Assembly: GCA_900469615.1 (NCBI GenBank)
Contig: UBYA01000010.1
Coordinates: forward strand, 181,597-245,596
Direction of reading: 5' to 3'
Length of the DNA: 64,000 bases
Origin: Hyphomicrobiales bacterium
GTDB taxonomy: Bacteria; Pseudomonadota; Alphaproteobacteria; Rhizobiales; Rhizobiaceae
Part shown: positions 9,551 to 18,603 of the stretch, piece by piece
How positions within the stretch are numbered: position 1 is the stretch's first letter
Layout of the letters: each line of letters starts with the position of its first letter
Position numbers and translations under genes: made by a program
Notes under the pieces: generated by a model
What the model was told of the DNA's origin: nothing
Databases searched by the model: none
The model's input: the letters and a program-made list of their open reading frames with translations, nothing else

Positions 9551-10804
9551 TCATACGCGCATGGCGCTATCGGTTCGCTCGGCATCCTTGCTGCCGAACC
9601 GGACGCCTTTCTTCTCGAAGCCGAAGCCGGCGAACAGCGCCACCACGACGGCCACGATGCAGGCGACGATCAACAGCGCGAGCGCATAGTCCCCGTTCCA
9701 CTGCTTCGCCAGCCCTGCCTGGATCGACGCATTGCCCGACGCCAGCAGATTGCCGAGCTGATAGGCAAATCCGGGGAACGTGCCGCGCACCTCGTCCGGC
9801 GACAACTCGTTGAGGTGCACGGGGACGATGCCCCAGGCGCCCTGCACGAAAAGCTGCATCAGGAACGCGCCGATCGCGATCATCACCGGCCCCTGTCCAT
9901 AGACCCAGAGCGGTGCGACAGGGATGGCAAGAAGCGCCGCAATGACGATAGTCCGCCGCCGGCCCCAACGTTGCGACAGGGCACCGAACGCGAGGCCGCC
10001 GACGATCGCGCCGATATTGTAGACGATGGCGATGGCGCCGACCGTATAGGAATCATATTGCCGCTGCGTTTCGAGGAAGGTCGGATAGAGATCCTGAGTG
10101 CCGTGACTGAAGAAATTGAATGCCGTCATCAGCAGCACCGCCCAGATGAACAGCGGGACATTCTCGCGCAACACGGTCAGGAACGGCCGCTGCGGTTTCG
10201 ACTGCCGCTGCAGGAAGGCGGGAGACTCCTCCACATTGCGCCTGATGTAGAGCACCAGCAGCGCCGGCACCGCGCCGACGATGAACATGCCGCGCCAGCC
10301 GATCACCGGAAACAGCAGGAAGAAGACGATCGAGGCGATCAGATAGCCGGAGGGATAGCCCGCCTGCAGAATCCCCGATACGAGGCCGCGCGAATCCTCG
10401 GGTATCGTCTCCATGACAAGCGATGCGCCGACACCCCATTCGCCGCCCATGGCGACGCCGAAAAGCGCGCGCAGCACGAGGAACATCGTCAGGCCGGTCG
10501 AAAAGCCCGTCAGGAACTCGAAGATCGAATATAGAAGCACATCGACCATCAGGGTCGTTCGCCGCCCGAAGCGATCCGCCGCGAGCCCGAAGATCAGGGC
10601 GCCGAGCGGCCGCATGGCGAGAGTCAGGAAGATGGCCACGGCGACGGCCGGGACATCGGTGTGAAATTCTTCGGCTATGTGTTTGAGAACGAAAACCAAA
10701 ATGAAGAAATCGAAAGCGTCCAGCGTCCAGCCGAGATAGGCTGCGATGACGGTGTTGCGTTGCTGGGGCGACAAGGAACGTAAGCTATCCAATGCGGTCA
10801 TCAT
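9551..10804 (-). CDS. MFS transporter, metabolite:H+ symporter-like
   Basis: This is a 417-residue protein with twelve predicted membrane segments. The first inter-helix loop carries GLAADRFGRRTTL, the MFS A-motif GxLaDRxGRr. The loop after TM4 has MGGEWGVGASLVMETIPEDSRG, typical of the sugar/carboxylate symporters around ShiA, NanT and JEN-type lactate carriers. The second half repeats the A-motif as GALSQRWGRRRT. Two tandem ATGs (10804, 10801) follow GGAGG; either could be used. The substrate is probably an organic acid or similar small anion, but this is inferred from family only. No metabolic neighbour helps. Confidence 0.85.
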   Translation of the reverse strand: MMTALDSLRSLSPQQRNTVIAAYLGWTLDAFDFFILVFVLKHIAEEFHTDVPAVAVAIFLTLAMRPLGALIFGLAADRFGRRTTLMVDVLLYSIFEFLTGFSTGLTMFLVLRALFGVAMGGEWGVGASLVMETIPEDSRGLVSGILQAGYPSGYLIASIVFFLLFPVIGWRGMFIVGAVPALLVLYIRRNVEESPAFLQRQSKPQRPFLTVLRENVPLFIWAVLLMTAFNFFSHGTQDLYPTFLETQRQYDSYTVGAIAIVYNIGAIVGGLAFGALSQRWGRRRTIVIAALLAIPVAPLWVYGQGPVMIAIGAFLMQLFVQGAWGIVPVHLNELSPDEVRGTFPGFAYQLGNLLASGNASIQAGLAKQWNGDYALALLIVACIVAVVVALFAGFGFEKKGVRFGSKDAERTDSAMRV

Positions 10805-10990
10805 GATCCTCCGACCGGATGGCGGCGGCGAAGCGGGCGATACCGGGTGCCGTCGAAGCTGGGGGAACCCGGCATCGGGCCGGGCATGTCGACGTTGCGG
10901 CCGGCTCCTCCTTGGGCGCCTGCGAGGATCGCGCTATACGGACTTCGGGATCGGCAATAACGCGTCGGCCGCCCTTGGGTTGTAACATAT

Positions 10991-11041
10991 TTGACATCTC
11001 CGGCGAATGGAAAAATCCGCCCCTCTGTTTCCCTTTTGTAC
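10991..11041 (+). promoter_or_regulatory. Possible uvrB promoter and imperfect SOS-like box
   Basis: TTGACA at 10991-10996 could be a -35 element. At 11027-11041 the sequence GTTT-N7-GTAC is two mismatches from the alphaproteobacterial LexA box GTTC-N7-GTTC. Neither is strong evidence alone; the position 46-60 bp before uvrB is the main support. Confidence 0.25.
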
Positions 11042-11086
11042 TCTTTGCCCCTTCACATCCGTGCGATCTGTCGCCATATTCGCCTC

Positions 11087-13921
11087 ATGGCCAGATCACC
11101 GAAAAAATCCCCCGCCCCTACCGGTTTCGAAGAGGCGCCGCAGGCACCGTTTGAAGGCGCGCCACTCAGCGGCAGCGTCTCCGATTGGGTCAAGCAGCTC
11201 GAAGCGGACGCCGAAGCGTCTGCCGTCGAGACTCAGCGCGAGATTGCCTCGAAGGCAGGCAAGCACCGCAAGAAGGTGGAAATCGCCGCGTCGAAATCGG
11301 CGCGCGGCACCTCGATGGGCGGCTCGACCGATCCGAAGACGCGCGCAGCCGCCGGCCTCAACCCGGTTGCCGGCCTCGATATTTCGCTCGAGGATGCCGA
11401 CAAGGTATCGCCCGGCGGGGTGACGGCGACCGTGGAAGCGCTGTCGAAACTGATCGAAAGCGGCAATCCGCTCTTCAAGGACGGAAAGCTCTGGACGCCG
11501 CACCGCCCTGCCCGCCCGAACAAATCCGAAGGCGGCATCCCCATCCGCATGGTCTCGGATTACGAGCCGGCCGGCGACCAGCCGACCGCCATCCGCGATC
11601 TAGTCGATGGTCTGAACAACGGCGACCGCAGCCAGGTCCTGCTCGGCGTCACCGGCTCGGGCAAGACCTTTACCATGGCCAAGGTGATCGAGGCGACGCA
11701 GCGCCCGGCCGTCATCCTGGCGCCGAACAAGACGCTGGCCGCCCAGCTCTATTCCGAATTCAAGAACTTCTTCCCCGACAACGCGGTCGAGTATTTCGTC
11801 TCCTACTACGACTACTATCAGCCGGAAGCCTATGTGCCGCGTTCGGATACCTTCATCGAGAAGGAATCCTCCATCAACGAGCAGATCGACCGCATGCGCC
11901 ATTCGGCGACGCGCTCGCTGCTGGAGCGCGACGATTGCATCATCGTCGCCTCGGTCTCCTGCATATACGGTATCGGCTCGGTCGAGACCTATACGGCGAT
12001 GACATTCCAGATGAATGTCGGCGACCGGCTGGACCAGCGCCAGCTTCTCGCCGACCTCGTGGCGCAGCAATACAAGCGCCGCGATATGGATTTCATTCGC
12101 GGGTCCTTCCGGGTGCGCGGCGACACGATCGAGATTTTCCCCGCCCACTTGGAGGATGCCGCCTGGCGCATCTCCATGTTCGGCGACGAGATCGACGCCA
12201 TCACCGAATTCGATCCGCTCACCGGGCAGAAGACCGGCGATCTGAAATCGGTGAAGATCTATGCCAATTCCCACTACGTCACGCCGCGCCCGACACTGAA
12301 CGGCGCCATCAAGGCGATCAAGGAAGAGCTGAAAATCCGGCTCGCCGAGCTGGAGAAGGCCGGACGTCTGCTCGAAGCGCAGCGTCTGGAACAGCGCACT
12401 CGTTATGATGTCGAAATGCTCGAGGCCACTGGCTCCTGCGCCGGCATCGAGAACTATTCGCGCTACCTGACCGGCCGCAACCCCGGCGAACCGCCGCCGA
12501 CGCTGTTCGAATACATTCCCGACAACGCATTGCTCTTCATCGACGAAAGCCACGTCTCCGTCAGCCAGATCGGCGGCATGTACCGGGGCGACTTCCGGCG
12601 CAAGGCGACGCTTGCCGAATACGGTTTCCGCCTGCCCTCCTGCATGGACAACCGGCCATTGCGCTTCGAGGAATGGGATGCCATGCGCCCGGATACGATC
12701 GCCGTTTCGGCGACGCCGGGCGGCTGGGAAATGGAGCAATCCGGCGGCGTCTTTGCCGAACAGGTCATCCGCCCGACGGGCCTCATCGATCCGCCCGTCG
12801 AGGTCCGCTCGGCCCGTACGCAGGTGGACGACGTGCTCGGCGAAATCCGCGAGACCGCCGCCAAGGGCTATCGCACCCTCTGCACCGTGCTGACCAAGCG
12901 CATGGCCGAAGATCTCACCGAATATCTGCACGAGCAGGGCGTGCGCGTGCGCTACATGCACTCCGACATCGACACGCTGGAACGCATCGAGATCATCCGC
13001 GATCTTCGCCTCGGCGCTTTCGACGTGCTCGTCGGCATCAACCTGCTGCGCGAAGGTCTCGATATTCCCGAATGCGGCTTCGTCGCCATTCTCGACGCCG
13101 ACAAGGAAGGTTTCCTGCGTTCGGAAACGTCGCTGATCCAGACCATTGGCCGTGCCGCCCGTAACGTCGACGGCAAGGTCATCCTCTACGCCGACACCGT
13201 TACCGGCTCGATGAAGCGGGCAATGGACGAGACCAGCCGCCGCCGCGAAAAGCAGATGGCCTACAACCTCGAGAACGGCATCACGCCGGAATCGGTCAAG
13301 GCGAAGATTTCCGACATTCTCGACAGCGTCTACGAGAAGGATCATGTTCGGGCCGATATCGGCGGCGTCTCCGGCAAGGGCTTTGCCGATGGCGGCCATC
13401 TCGTCGGCAACAATCTGCAGGCCCATCTCAATGCGCTGGAGAAAGCCATGCGCGATGCGGCAGCCGACCTCGACTTCGAAAAGGCCGCCCGGCTGCGCGA
13501 CGAGATCAAGCGCCTCAAGGCCGTCGAGCTTGCCGCGATGGACGACCCGCTGGCGCGCGAGGAAGCCAAAAGCCTTGAGAGCAAGAACGGCCGCGCCAAT
13601 CCGTCGAGGCTGGGCCCTTCGGGCTCGGCATCTCAGGACGAGAGTGGAGCGGGCGCCGAGGCGCAGCGCTCCTCGAAGAGCTACTTCGCCAAGCCCACCC
13701 TCGATGAAATGGGTCCCGGCAGCGACGGCGGCACTCCGCTTTTCCGTAGGAACACGCTGGACGAGATGACGGTCGGCCGCACCGAGAAGCCGGTGCTGGG
13801 CAAGGTGCCGGACAAGCCGATCACGCGAGCAAAGCCGGGTGTCGGCTCCTACGAGGATCCGGTGGACGAGAAGCAGCGCAGGGCGCGCACGAAAGGCAAG
13901 ACAGGCCGGCCCGGACGATAG
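11087..13921 (+). CDS. uvrB: Excinuclease ABC subunit B
   Basis: UvrB is the damage-verifying helicase of nucleotide excision repair; it is loaded by UvrA and recruits UvrC. The 944-residue product has a ~145-residue N-terminal extension common in Rhizobiales, then [20 protein letters not shown] and Walker [13 protein letters not shown]. The beta-hairpin region [24 protein letters not shown] box (FIDESHVS) and helicase motifs [14 protein letters not shown] and QTIGRAARN follow. A C-terminal UVR motif ([20 protein letters not shown]) ends the core, and a ~110-residue tail follows it. The ATG at 11087 is the likely start; no clear Shine-Dalgarno precedes it. The enzyme is cytoplasmic. Confidence 0.97.
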   Translation: MARSPKKSPAPTGFEEAPQAPFEGAPLSGSVSDWVKQLEADAEASAVETQREIASKAGKHRKKVEIAASKSARGTSMGGSTDPKTRAAAGLNPVAGLDISLEDADKVSPGGVTATVEALSKLIESGNPLFKDGKLWTPHRPARPNKSEGGIPIRMVSDYEPAGDQPTAIRDLVDGLNNGDRSQVLLGVTGSGKTFTMAKVIEATQRPAVILAPNKTLAAQLYSEFKNFFPDNAVEYFVSYYDYYQPEAYVPRSDTFIEKESSINEQIDRMRHSATRSLLERDDCIIVASVSCIYGIGSVETYTAMTFQMNVGDRLDQRQLLADLVAQQYKRRDMDFIRGSFRVRGDTIEIFPAHLEDAAWRISMFGDEIDAITEFDPLTGQKTGDLKSVKIYANSHYVTPRPTLNGAIKAIKEELKIRLAELEKAGRLLEAQRLEQRTRYDVEMLEATGSCAGIENYSRYLTGRNPGEPPPTLFEYIPDNALLFIDESHVSVSQIGGMYRGDFRRKATLAEYGFRLPSCMDNRPLRFEEWDAMRPDTIAVSATPGGWEMEQSGGVFAEQVIRPTGLIDPPVEVRSARTQVDDVLGEIRETAAKGYRTLCTVLTKRMAEDLTEYLHEQGVRVRYMHSDIDTLERIEIIRDLRLGAFDVLVGINLLREGLDIPECGFVAILDADKEGFLRSETSLIQTIGRAARNVDGKVILYADTVTGSMKRAMDETSRRREKQMAYNLENGITPESVKAKISDILDSVYEKDHVRADIGGVSGKGFADGGHLVGNNLQAHLNALEKAMRDAAADLDFEKAARLRDEIKRLKAVELAAMDDPLAREEAKSLESKNGRANPSRLGPSGSASQDESGAGAEAQRSSKSYFAKPTLDEMGPGSDGGTPLFRRNTLDEMTVGRTEKPVLGKVPDKPITRAKPGVGSYEDPVDEKQRRARTKGKTGRPGR

Positions 13922-14486
13922 GACGGATTCCAAAGGCCATGCCCTCTAGCGATGTTGGGCGGACGCTGCTGTTGACGTCGCAAGACCGCGAACCGCGCGG
14001 GACTGCTGGCCCTTGCGCGATGTTTACCTCGGCGGAAAACCGGAGTTCCGGAAATCTTGGATCTGTCACTGAGACGCAAAGGCTCTTGCCAAGCGGCGAT
14101 AAGGCGCCTTTTGCAACCGCGTTTCATGCTGGCGTCTCACCAATAGATAGCAAGCTTATTATACGATTTGAAAATAATAGATTCGTTATGCATCGAAGTG
14201 GACGATGCTCAACCGATTGATTTTCCTGTCGTTCCGCTCCCCGTCTAAAACACCCCTTGCCTTTTTCGCAAAACCCTGTCACCCATATACATGCTCGGGC
14301 ATTTGCTTGCCGGTGACTGGACTGATTTGGTGATCCGCTGGCGGCAGGCAGCGGTTGGGTTTAAAAGACCCGCGCAGACGTTCTTTCCCCGTACGTGACT
14401 TCTCGACTAGCTTTCGCATGGCGCGGAAGCAAAGCCGTCCGGGTCTCCCGGATAAACTAAGACTGATGGGTAAAGGACTATCCCCC
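13922..14486. other. 565-bp intergenic region with the cold-shock gene leader
   Basis: No convincing gene was found. An AT-rich patch at about 14145-14195 (GC far below the surroundings) could hold a promoter. Nearer the cold-shock gene is a long leader with the hairpin TCCGGG-TCT-CCCGGA at about 14439-14453, consistent with a structured 5' UTR as known for csp mRNAs. A 93-codon open frame starting at 13939 has no family resemblance. Confidence 0.45.
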
Positions 14487-14699
14487 ATGGCCACCAAGGG
14501 CACCGTAAAATTCTTCAACCAGGACAAGGGTTTTGGTTTCATCACTCCTGATGGCGGCGCAAAGGACGTTTTCGTCCATATCTCCGCTCTCCAGGCTTCC
14601 GGCATCCAGTCGCTGCGCGAAGGCCAGCAGGTCACGTTCGACACCGAGCCGGATCGCATGGGCAAGGGCCCGAAGGCTGTCAACATCCAGGCTAACTAA
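14487..14699 (+). CDS. cspA: Cold-shock protein, CspA family
   Basis: This 70-residue single cold-shock domain binds RNA and single-stranded DNA as a chaperone. RNP1 is KGFGFI at residues 15-20 and RNP2 is VFVHIS at 28-33, with aromatic residues in the usual binding positions. The ATG at 14487 is preceded by AAGGA at 9-nt spacing; an in-frame ATG 21 bp upstream has poorer context. The long structured leader suggests post-transcriptional control. Which csp paralogue it is cannot be decided from sequence alone. Confidence 0.95.
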   Translation: MATKGTVKFFNQDKGFGFITPDGGAKDVFVHISALQASGIQSLREGQQVTFDTEPDRMGKGPKAVNIQAN

Positions 14700-14730
14700 G
14701 CCTCGGGTGAGAGCCTGAACAAGGTTTCGG

Positions 14731-14758
14731 ACGGCGCGGTGCAAACCGCGCCGTTTTT
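14731..14758 (+). terminator. Rho-independent terminator of the cold-shock gene
   Basis: ACGGCGCGGT-GCAA-ACCGCGCCGT followed by TTTT, 31 bp after the stop codon. It is a perfect 10-bp stem. Confidence 0.9.
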
Positions 14759-14951
14759 CGTCTGTCAAACCTTTGCGCTGTGAGGTCAGCAGCCTCTCGT
14801 CCATCGAACGACGGCCACTGTCGCGGGACAAGGACCGGGTGAGCCGCATGACGCTGCTGAAAGCCGATTTTATCAGGCCGGCCGCAAGCGACGACCAGCC
14901 CTAAACGGCCCCGAAGAACCCGCAAACCACGAAACTGGGATCACCGGCCCC

Positions 14952-15965
14952 TCAGGCACTCACCCGCTCGCGCTCGCCGGCAGAATCCACGGCGGCGAAG
15001 GCGGCCGCGATCACTTCCGGCCCCGCCCCTGGCTTGTTGGCATCGGTCGAAAGGATCTGACGATAGCGGCGCGAACCCGGCAAGCCGGTGAAGAGACCGA
15101 CCATGTGGCGCGCGACATGCTGCAGACGGCCGCCATTTCCGATATGGCGCTCCACATAGGCCATCATCCGGTCGCGCAGCCCATTCCAATCAGCCCCGAC
15201 GGCTGGTTCGCCATAAAAGCGATGATCGACATCGGCAAGGATCGCGGCATTCTGATAGGCGGCGCGGCCAAGCATGACGCCGTCGACCTGGGCAAGATGC
15301 GCCGCGGCCCGATCCAGCGTCTGGATGCCGCCATTGATGCCGATGAAGACATCCGGCCAGCGCTGTTTCATGCGATAGACGATATCGTAGTCCAGCGGCG
15401 GTATCTCGCGGTTTTCCTTCGGCGACAACCCCTTCAGCCAGGCCTTGCGCGCATGGATCCAGATCGCGTCCGCACCGGCATCGAGCACGCGCGCCATCAG
15501 ATCGGGCAATGCCTCTTCCGGTTCCTGCTCATCGACGCCGATGCGGCATTTCACCGTCACGGGCGCCTTCGATATCGCTTTCATGGCCGCGACGCAGGAA
15601 GCCACCGTCTCGGGCGTCAGCATCAGGCAGGCGCCGAAGGTGCCGGACTGCACGCGATCGGACGGACAGCCGACATTGAGATTGATCTCGTCATACCGGT
15701 ACGCCTCGGCAATCCGCAGCGCCTCGGCAAGCTTGGCCGGATCGGAGCCACCGAGTTGCAGGGCGACGGGATGCTCGGCCGCATCATGCCCCAGCAAGCG
15801 GTCGCGCGGCCCATGGATGATCGCATCGGCTACCACCATCTCCGTATAGAGCAAGGCATGCCGGCTGATCTGCCGATGCAAATATCTGCAATGGCGATCC
15901 GTCCAGTCGATCATGGGGGCGACCGCAAAGATCTTGCGGCCATTTTTCAGCGCGTCGCTATACAT
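14952..15965 (-). CDS. dusA: tRNA-dihydrouridine(20/20a) synthase DusA
   Basis: DusA is an FMN enzyme that reduces uridines in the tRNA D-loop with NADPH. The 337-residue product has the N-terminal AVAPMIDWTDRHCR, LQLGGSDP, the catalytic Cys loop NLNVGCPSDRVQSGTFGACLM, VKCRIGVDE and the FMN phosphate loop INGGIQTL...VDGVMLGRAAY. The C-terminal helical domain contains HMVGLFTGLPGSRRYRQIL, typical of DusA. The frame is open upstream, but the ATG at 15965 follows AAAGG with good spacing and matches the DusA N-terminus. It is transcribed divergently from the FAH gene, 141 bp away. Confidence 0.95.
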   Translation of the reverse strand: MYSDALKNGRKIFAVAPMIDWTDRHCRYLHRQISRHALLYTEMVVADAIIHGPRDRLLGHDAAEHPVALQLGGSDPAKLAEALRIAEAYRYDEINLNVGCPSDRVQSGTFGACLMLTPETVASCVAAMKAISKAPVTVKCRIGVDEQEPEEALPDLMARVLDAGADAIWIHARKAWLKGLSPKENREIPPLDYDIVYRMKQRWPDVFIGINGGIQTLDRAAAHLAQVDGVMLGRAAYQNAAILADVDHRFYGEPAVGADWNGLRDRMMAYVERHIGNGGRLQHVARHMVGLFTGLPGSRRYRQILSTDANKPGAGPEVIAAAFAAVDSAGERERVSA

Positions 15966-16106
15966 GGGAAACCTTTCTGTCCCGCGCTCTACACCAAATC
16001 CCTTAAAAAGGCCAGTTTTCGCGGGAGCAACAATGATGCTAGTTTGCCCAACGGAGTCGGAGGGCGATGCGCCCTTCCGAAAAAGATGAAAGTTTCGAAA
16101 GCCTAT

Positions 16107-16802
16107 ATGAACGTCCCGCTGACCACAGTCATTCCAGCACCTGCCCCGGTCTTCCTGCCGATCGAGGGCGAGACCGAGCTTTTCCCGGTGCGCCGCGTCT
16201 ATTGCGTCGGCCGCAACTATGCCGACCATGCCATCGAGATGGGACATGATCCCAGCCGCGAACCGCCTTTCTTCTTCCAGAAAAACCCTGACAACCTGCT
16301 CGTAGCGAGCGATTTCCCCTACCCGTCGCTGTCGTCGGATGTGCATCACGAGGTGGAGCTCGTGGTGGCGCTGCGCAGCGGCGGCACGGACATCCCCGTC
16401 GAACAGGCGCTGGATTGCGTCTACGGCTACGGTGTCGGCATCGATTTTACCCGCCGCGACCTGCAGGGCGAAGCCAAGAAGCTCGGCCGTCCCTGGGAAA
16501 TCGGCAAGGCCTTCGATCATTCCGCCCCGGTTTCAGCGCTCGTGCCGGCGACCCGGGCCGGCCATCCCGACAAGGGTGGAATCTGGCTGATGCGCAACGG
16601 CGAAGCGGTGCAAAGAGGCGACCTCTCGCAGATGATCTGGAAGGTGCCGGAAATCATCGCCGAACTCTCGAAGCTCTTCACGCTCGCGCCAGGCGACATC
16701 ATCATGACCGGCACCCCCGCCGGCGTCGGTCCCGTTGTGCGCGGCGACCGGATCAGCTGCGCCGTCGATGGCGTCGCAACCCTGGTATTGAACGTCGTCT
16801 GA
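16107..16802 (+). CDS. Fumarylacetoacetate hydrolase family protein
   Basis: This 231-residue FAH-fold enzyme cleaves C-C or acts on 2-keto acids with a divalent metal. VYCVGRNYADHAIEMG opens the fold, FFQKNPDNL follows, and the metal ligands lie in HHEVELVVAL (E-x-E type) with the conserved YGYGVGIDFTRRDLQ. The C-terminal IIMTGTPAGVGPV is the family hallmark. The length fits the short FAHD1/YcgM-like group (acylpyruvase or oxaloacetate decarboxylase type). An ATG at 16086 is also possible; 16107 has a weak GAAAG spacer. The next gene begins 16 bp downstream, so the two are likely one operon. Confidence 0.88.
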   Translation: MNVPLTTVIPAPAPVFLPIEGETELFPVRRVYCVGRNYADHAIEMGHDPSREPPFFFQKNPDNLLVASDFPYPSLSSDVHHEVELVVALRSGGTDIPVEQALDCVYGYGVGIDFTRRDLQGEAKKLGRPWEIGKAFDHSAPVSALVPATRAGHPDKGGIWLMRNGEAVQRGDLSQMIWKVPEIIAELSKLFTLAPGDIIMTGTPAGVGPVVRGDRISCAVDGVATLVLNVV

Positions 16803-16818
16803 TCGAGGAGGATCGACC

Positions 16819-17349
16819 ATGCCGCTCTACGCCCTTGCCGGCCTGACACCGAAGACGCCTGGCCCGGGCCGATACTGGATAGCGCCGGACGCAACCGTTA
16901 TCGGCAAGGTCGAGATTGGGGAGGATGTCGGCATCTGGTTCGGCTCGGTGCTGCGCGGCGACAATGAACTGATTGCCATCGGCAAGGGCACGAACATCCA
17001 GGAAGGTACGATGGTGCATACCGACCCGGCCTTTCCGGTCGCGATCGGCGAAGGCTGCACTATCGGACACCACGCGATCATCCATGGCTGCACCATCGGC
17101 AACAACTCGCTGATCGGCATGGGCGCGACCGTTCTGAACGGAGCACGGATCGGCAACAACTGCCTCGTCGGTGCCAACGCGCTTGTTACCGAAGGCAAGG
17201 AGTTTCCGGACGGCTCCCTGATCGTGGGCTCGCCGGCCAAAGCAATCCGCACGCTGGACGAGGCGGCAATCGAGGGCTTGCGGCGCTCGGCCCGCAACTA
17301 CATCGCCAACTGGCAGCGCTTCGCCCGCGATCTTAAAAGATTAGATTAG
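16819..17349 (+). CDS. Gamma-carbonic anhydrase-like hexapeptide protein
   Basis: This 176-residue left-handed beta-helix protein has repeated [IV]GxG/IGxN hexapeptides from IGEDVGIWFGSVLRGD to IGNNCLVGANALV. Three candidate zinc His lie in MVHTDP and CTIGHHAIIHG, as in gamma-CA, YrdA and PaaY proteins. The C-terminal helix (AAIEGLRRSARNYIANWQRFARDL) is the trimer-packing helix. The ribosome site GGAGG precedes the ATG. It could hydrate CO2 or be a metal-dependent thioesterase-like relative; the family does not separate these. It is cytoplasmic and probably co-transcribed with the FAH gene. Confidence 0.88.
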   Translation: MPLYALAGLTPKTPGPGRYWIAPDATVIGKVEIGEDVGIWFGSVLRGDNELIAIGKGTNIQEGTMVHTDPAFPVAIGEGCTIGHHAIIHGCTIGNNSLIGMGATVLNGARIGNNCLVGANALVTEGKEFPDGSLIVGSPAKAIRTLDEAAIEGLRRSARNYIANWQRFARDLKRLD

Positions 17350-17380
17350 AATATATCGATAAACTACTGGAGAACAAGCT

Positions 17381-17779
17381 CTACGCCGCGCAATTGGCGC
17401 AATGGCCGCGGATCTCGATGGTCGACTTCTCCGCCTTGAACTTCTGCGACTTCAGCCAATCCATCAGCCGGTGATCGACCTCGTGATCGTGGAACTCGAT
17501 CACCTGCCCGCAGCTTTCGCAGATGGCAAAGGCAACAAGGCCGTGACTGTGGCAATCCTCGTTCGGATGCGCGCAGGCGACGAAGGAGTTGATGCTTTCG
17601 AGCCGGTGGACGACGCCGTATTCCAGCAGCTTGTCCAGCGCGCGGTAGACCTGCAACGGTGCGCGAAAGCCCTGATCGCGCAGCTTGTCGAGAATGGTAT
17701 AGGCGCTGAGCGGCGCTTCCGCCTTGGTCAGGACGTCAAAAACGAGAGACTGGTTCTTGGTGAGCATCGGAGTGGTCAT
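17381..17779 (-). CDS. zur: Zinc uptake regulator Zur (Fur family)
   Basis: Zur represses zinc-import genes when zinc-loaded. The 132-residue product has the Fur-type winged helix (PLSAYTILDKLRDQGFRAPLQVYRALDKLLEYGVVHRL), then CAHPN and the zinc-binding pair ICESCGQVIEF, the motif FHDHEVDH, and a C-terminal HCANC. The zur ATG overlaps the znuB stop by 4 bp (ATGA), making it the last gene of znuC-znuB-zur. It is therefore probably autoregulated through the boxes at 19532-19564. The neighbourhood (znuABC plus a zinc GTPase) makes Zur, rather than Fur or Irr, the clear call. Confidence 0.95.
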   Translation of the reverse strand: MTTPMLTKNQSLVFDVLTKAEAPLSAYTILDKLRDQGFRAPLQVYRALDKLLEYGVVHRLESINSFVACAHPNEDCHSHGLVAFAICESCGQVIEFHDHEVDHRLMDWLKSQKFKAEKSTIEIRGHCANCAA

Positions 17780-18603
17780 GACGACTGTCCTCTCTGTTGC
17801 GCCGCTGGGGTGCCGCTCCTGCGAACGAGGGGCAGCAGACTGATGATAAACAGAACGAGCGCCGCGACGACGATGGAAGGGCCGGACGGCGTATCATAAC
17901 GCAGCGATCCGAACAGGCCGCCGACGACAGCGACGGCGCCGAGCAGGGAGGCGAAAATCGCCATCGTCTCCGGCGTCGCGGCAAAGCGGCGCGCCGTGGC
18001 GGCAGGAATGATCAGAAGCGCGGTGATAAGCAATATGCCGACGATCTTCATGGCGATCGCAATCACCACGGCCATGAGCAGCATGAACAGCAGCCTTGCC
18101 CGCTCCGGCCGCAACCCTTCGGCTTCGGCAAGCTCCGGATTGACGGTCGAGGCCAGCAGTGGCCGCCAGAGCAAGGCGATCGCCGCCAGCACGAAAATGC
18201 CGCCGCCCCAGATCACCGCGATATCGGACTGGCTGACGGCCAGAATGTCGCCGAACAGGAAGGCGATGAGGTCGATCCTGACCCAGCTCATGAAGGCGAC
18301 GATGACGAGGCCGATCGCCAGCGTCGCATGCGAAAGAATGCCGAGCAGCGCGTCCGCCGACAGCGCCTGCCGCCGCTGCAGGAAGAGGAGCAGGATGGAT
18401 ACAAGCGCCGCAACCGCGAAAACGGAGAGCGTGAGGTTCAACTGGAAAAGCAGGGACAGCGCCACACCCAGCAGGGCCGAATGCGAGATCGTGTCGCCGA
18501 AATAGGCCATGCGCCGCCAGATGATGAAGCAGCCGAGCGGCCCCGTCGTCAGTGCCAGCCCGACGCCGGCGACGACCGCGCGCAGGAAGAAGTCGTCAAA
18601 CAT
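17776..18603 (-). CDS. znuB: Zinc ABC transporter permease ZnuB
   Basis: This 275-residue inner-membrane permease has about eight hydrophobic segments and forms the zinc channel. It opens FFLRAVVAGVGLALTTGPLG and contains GDTISHSALLGVALSLLF, the family's conserved ABC-3 loop, plus EGLRPERARLLFMLLMAVVIA as coupling region. The open frame extends 50 codons upstream, but those codons lie in the His-rich znuC tail and read as low-complexity Met/Ile/Thr, so the ATG at 18603 is the start. It overlaps znuC by 8 bp and zur by 4 bp, indicating one translationally coupled operon. Confidence 0.95.
   Translation of the reverse strand: MFDDFFLRAVVAGVGLALTTGPLGCFIIWRRMAYFGDTISHSALLGVALSLLFQLNLTLSVFAVAALVSILLLFLQRRQALSADALLGILSHATLAIGLVIVAFMSWVRIDLIAFLFGDILAVSQSDIAVIWGGGIFVLAAIALLWRPLLASTVNPELAEAEGLRPERARLLFMLLMAVVIAIAMKIVGILLITALLIIPAATARRFAATPETMAIFASLLGAVAVVGGLFGSLRYDTPSGPSIVVAALVLFIISLLPLVRRSGTPAAQQRGQSS

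Noticed and set aside
11600..13933. A 777-codon open frame on the minus strand opposite uvrB
   Set aside because: It mirrors the codon structure of uvrB, has no recognisable domain, and uvrB has unmistakable motifs. Long antisense frames are common at this GC content.
13939..14220. A 93-codon plus-strand frame after uvrB
   Set aside because: No ribosome site, no family resemblance and composition that changes abruptly along its length through the AT-rich patch.
14810..14830. GCCACTG near 14815 as part of a cobalamin riboswitch
   Set aside because: The B12 box and other core elements are absent around it, and no cobalamin gene follows.
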